From contig NZ_CP024985.1 in assembly GCF_002803845.1 (NCBI RefSeq), positions 7,451,501 to 7,515,500 on the forward strand: a stretch of 64,000 nt of DNA, given 5' to 3'. Of this stretch, positions 61,656-64,000 are shown piece after piece; within the stretch, counting starts at the first letter, position 1; each line of letters begins with the position of its first letter. Below the pieces are notes generated by a model. It did not search any database and was not told the DNA's origin. It saw nothing but the letters and a program-made list of their open reading frames with translations. Made by a program: the position numbers and the translations under genes. This stretch comes from Streptomyces lavendulae subsp. lavendulae. Lineage in GTDB: Bacteria; Actinomycetota; Actinomycetes; Streptomycetales; Streptomycetaceae.

Positions 61656-63539
61656 CTATCGGACGCCGAGCTTCAGCCACTTCGCCGTGCTGGGGACGCC
61701 CCGGCCGTCCAGGAGGAAGAGCATGTAGTACCCGGGCGGCGCGTCGGCCGGGGTGGCCGGGGTGCGCAGGGTGATCGTGTCCCCGCGCACCCCGGTGACC
61801 GCCAGCTCCAGGTGGCGCTGGCTGGTGTTCACCGCGTGGGTGACCGTGGTCGGCGCCAGCAGGACGGCCCGCCGCACGGCGGACGCGGTGGAGCTGCGCA
61901 CCTCGAAGGCCGCGCCGTGGGGGAGTGCGCCCCCCGGGGCCCGGTCGAGGGCGGGCCGGGGGCCCCGGTGCAGGTAGGCGGGTTCGTAGAGCTCGATGCT
62001 GCCGTCCATCGCGTCGCGGATGTCGGGGTCGTTGGCGATCTGCTGGAGCTCGTCTCCGGTCACCATGACGCGGCCGTCCGGCATGACCAGGGCGTTGGAG
62101 TGGTATCCGCGCGGCAGCCGCTGGGCCGGGCCCAGCCGCCAGCGGCCGTCGGCGCCGCGCAGTTCGGTCTGCCGGTACTTGAGGTCGGCCTTCGGGTTGA
62201 AGGGGCCGTTGCCGTAGTCCCGGGTGCTCAGGGCGCCGTTGACGGTGAGCAGGGTGGCGTCCGGCAGGATCAGGGTGTCGTCCTGGGTGCGGCCGAAGGC
62301 GCGGGGTTCCTCCGTGCTCCACCCCGTGCCCGACAGCCGGTACGTGTTCGGGTCGTGCGGGTCGCCGCCGAGCACCAGGACCGAGTCGGGGCCGCGCAGG
62401 CCGGCCGGGAGCGGTACGGCGGATCCGTACCCGCGGAAGTCGGCCGGACGCCGGGGGAGGTCGCGGCGGGTCTCCTTGACGGGGTCGAACAGCCATTGCT
62501 GGTCGGCGTCGCGGCCCAGGCCGTAGATCATGCCGTCGCGCAGGGAGAAGAGGTGCGGGTAGTCGTTGCGGAAGGGCGCGTCCGCGCCGAAGCGTTCCGA
62601 GGCGATGTCGAGGGGGATGTCGTACGTGCGCCAGGGGACGGGCAGCCGCTTCGCCGGGAACCGCTCCACCACCGGGGTGGGGGTGCCCGTACCGCGCTCG
62701 GACTGGCCCGACATGATGATCTGGCGGCCGTCCGCGCCGGTGACCACCGAGGGGTACCAGCGGCCCACCGACATGTCCCGGTTGCGGTACCAGGTCTCCG
62801 TCCAGGGGTCGAAGACGAAGGAGAGCCGGGCGCCGCTGCCGCCCTTGCCGCCGTTGTTGCCGCCGAAGACGGCGACCATCCCGTTGGGCAGGAAGGCGTG
62901 TCCGGCGCAGAAGAACGGGGCGGGGCGCGGGGAGTGGGTGCCGTCGGGCATCAGGACGGTCGGCGGCCGGACCTCCTTGAAGGCCCGCGCACCCGTCCCG
63001 CGGGCCGGGTCCCAGAGGAAGGCGCGGCCGGCGTTGGTCCGTCCGATCCGGTCGGTGGGGCCGGTCTCCTTGGTGGGGTCGGTCTCGACGCGTTCGAAGG
63101 AGAACAGCAGCACCTTGCCGGTGGGGAGCTGGGCGAGGTGGACCCCGAAGTCGGGGGAGGGGAAGAACTCCGCGAACCGGCCGAACCGGGCCGCGGGGAA
63201 CGCGGCGTTGGCGCGCGCCTGGGAGTCCGTCAGCGCGGCCAGGCTCGCCGTACGGGTGGCCTGCGGGTAGCCCCCGGCGTCCCGGGCGGCCCGGCGGCGC
63301 CCGGCGTGGGCCCGCGCGTGCTCCTCGCCGATCAGGGCCGCCTCGGCGGGGTCGGCCCCGGCCGCGGCCGCCGCGCCGGGGTGCGCGTCCCCCCGGTCGC
63401 CGTCGTGCGCCGGGGGCCGCGGCGGCCCGGCGGCGGTGGCCGGGACGGCGGCCGAGGCCGCGACGGCCAGCGCGGACAACAGGACCCCCGCGGACAGGAC
63501 GGTGGATCGTACGACGGACCGGTGTGCTGCTCGGGGCAT
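61656..63539 (-). CDS. secreted galactose-oxidase-like copper radical oxidase (GlxA-like)
   Basis: This 627-aa protein has a signal peptide (residues 1-37), a seven-bladed Kelch-like propeller and a C-terminal DUF1929/Ig domain. Candidate cofactor residues are C211 (APFFCAGHAFLPNG) for the Tyr-Cys thioether with Y327, and copper ligands Y479, H480 (RGYHSN) and H568 (VTHAV). This matches the GlxA type, which oxidises glycans at hyphal tips with CslA. No cslA gene is adjacent here. A terminator-like hairpin lies in the region upstream of its start. Confidence 0.88.
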   Translation of the reverse strand: MPRAAHRSVVRSTVLSAGVLLSALAVAASAAVPATAAGPPRPPAHDGDRGDAHPGAAAAAGADPAEAALIGEEHARAHAGRRRAARDAGGYPQATRTASLAALTDSQARANAAFPAARFGRFAEFFPSPDFGVHLAQLPTGKVLLFSFERVETDPTKETGPTDRIGRTNAGRAFLWDPARGTGARAFKEVRPPTVLMPDGTHSPRPAPFFCAGHAFLPNGMVAVFGGNNGGKGGSGARLSFVFDPWTETWYRNRDMSVGRWYPSVVTGADGRQIIMSGQSERGTGTPTPVVERFPAKRLPVPWRTYDIPLDIASERFGADAPFRNDYPHLFSLRDGMIYGLGRDADQQWLFDPVKETRRDLPRRPADFRGYGSAVPLPAGLRGPDSVLVLGGDPHDPNTYRLSGTGWSTEEPRAFGRTQDDTLILPDATLLTVNGALSTRDYGNGPFNPKADLKYRQTELRGADGRWRLGPAQRLPRGYHSNALVMPDGRVMVTGDELQQIANDPDIRDAMDGSIELYEPAYLHRGPRPALDRAPGGALPHGAAFEVRSSTASAVRRAVLLAPTTVTHAVNTSQRHLELAVTGVRGDTITLRTPATPADAPPGYYMLFLLDGRGVPSTAKWLKLGVR

Positions 63540-63654
63540 GCGTCTCCTCGGTGGGCAACCGCCGGGTCGGGACGGCCCATGCTAGAAGAAACGGGATGAA
63601 ACACCTCGTACCGCACGGGTGCGTTTCCCCGGGGCCCGCGCGCGCCGGGACGTA

Positions 63655-63689
63655 AAAAATGCCCCGGGCCACATTGGCGTCCGGGGCAT
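63655..63689 (-). terminator. T-run terminator hairpin upstream of the copper-oxidase gene
   Basis: On the minus strand, ATGCCCCGG (63689-63681) and CCGGGGCAT (63667-63659) form a perfect 9-bp stem with a 13-nt loop, directly followed by TTTTTT. It is one of the few hairpins with a real T-run in this window. It lies about 115 bp upstream of the GlxA-like start, so it either blocks antisense transcription from the helD side or acts as an attenuator in a 5' leader. Confidence 0.6.
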
Positions 63690-63714
63690 GCGTGCGCGTA
63701 TATTCAATGGTTCA

Positions 63715-63739
63715 CGCCATGCGGAATATGGGCATGGCG
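63715..63739. promoter_or_regulatory. inverted repeat upstream of the HelD-like gene
   Basis: CGCCATGC (63715-63722) and GCATGGCG (63732-63739) are perfect 8-bp arms around the AT-rich 9-bp spacer GGAATATGG, about 38 bp before the HelD-like start. It could be a protein-binding operator or an RNA hairpin in the leader. Confidence 0.5.
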
Positions 63740-63777
63740 AAGCTTCGTAGAGGCATCGTATCGCGCCGGGAGTGGAA

Positions 63778-64000
63778 TTGTCAAACATCGCATTTCAGAG
63801 TGAGCAGCAATTCGTCACCGAGCTGTACGCGCGCCTCGAAGACCTGCGCGACCAGGCCGACCGCGCCGTCCGCGCGGCGCTGCGCCAGGGCGGCAACGGA
63901 TTCCAGGAACGGCTGGAGCGCGACGTGGTCGTCGCCGAACAGTCCGGTCTCGTCGCCGCGCTGAACGCGGCGGAACACGGTCTCTGTTTCGGCAGGCTGG
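63778..64000 (+). CDS. HelD-type RNA-polymerase-recycling ATPase/helicase, N-terminus only
   Basis: The frame runs to the window edge (74 codons seen). It begins SNIAFQSEQQFVTELYARLE, continues through a helical arm (DLRDQADRAVRAALRQGG, then QERLERDVVVAEQSG) and reaches LCFGRL, the usual N-terminal arm of HelD proteins before the SF1 helicase domain. HelD/HelR releases stalled RNA polymerase and can give rifamycin tolerance. TTG 63778 has GGGAG 5 nt upstream; GTG 63772 is in frame but overlaps that site. Confidence 0.7.
   Translation, partial: MSNIAFQSEQQFVTELYARLEDLRDQADRAVRAALRQGGNGFQERLERDVVVAEQSGLVAALNAAEHGLCFGRL

Overview
The window is chromosomal DNA of a high-GC actinomycete, almost certainly a Streptomyces. 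The evidence is the base composition and third-position GC bias, GTG/TTG starts with GTGA/ATGA/TTGA stop-start overlaps, a conservon operon, a rodlin, a complete whiE-type grey spore pigment cluster and an Ohr/OhrR pair. I saw no transposase, integrase, CRISPR array or phage gene.

Left part (1-15.1 kb): the end of a HAD hydrolase; a GntR regulator facing a two-gene phosphonate-oxidation operon of TmpA/TmpB or PhnY/PhnZ type, whose first gene carries an in-frame TAG; a DUF2330 membrane protein; a zinc alcohol dehydrogenase; two overlapping ATP-grasp genes; and, divergently, a full conservon (cvnA-B-C-D plus two P450s). The first P450 lacks the ExxR motif, as in the CYP157 family. A secreted lipase-like hydrolase and a conserved hypothetical follow, both apparently leaderless.

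15.1-15.5 kb is the most unusual stretch. Two tandem tRNA-like units have their halves in permuted order: the T-arm/acceptor-3' half precedes the acceptor-5'/D-arm half. In both units the acceptor and anticodon stems pair only in the permuted arrangement, and leader and trailer are complementary.

15.5-28.1 kb: an ECF sigma/anti-sigma pair, DUF1996 and DUF1838 proteins, a secreted S8 protease, a large LuxR-type ATPase regulator, a GH19 chitinase with two DasR-type sites, a rodlin, a DUF5302 protein, an HNH-nuclease lipoprotein coupled to a small protein, and a membrane-anchored Mrr-like nuclease. Strong terminator hairpins separate many of these units.

28.4-41.2 kb: a leftward five-gene operon (DUF4132, a 1664-aa protein, MoxR AAA+ ATPase, DUF5682-VWA fusion, SWIM protein) resembling the E. 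coli yehI/L/M/P/Q set. 41.4-49.9 kb: an MFS exporter with a divergent MarR, OhrR/Ohr, a histidine kinase/response regulator/DUF4097 operon, and assorted small proteins.

50.1-64 kb: a secreted zinc metalloprotease with FnIII and ricin-type domains; the whiE-like type II PKS cluster (ORFI-VII leftward, ORFVIII rightward); an acyl-CoA carboxylase epsilon subunit; a divergent EamA transporter/MarR pair whose two start codons lie inside identical palindromes; a GlxA-like copper radical oxidase; and the start of a HelD-type gene cut by the window edge.
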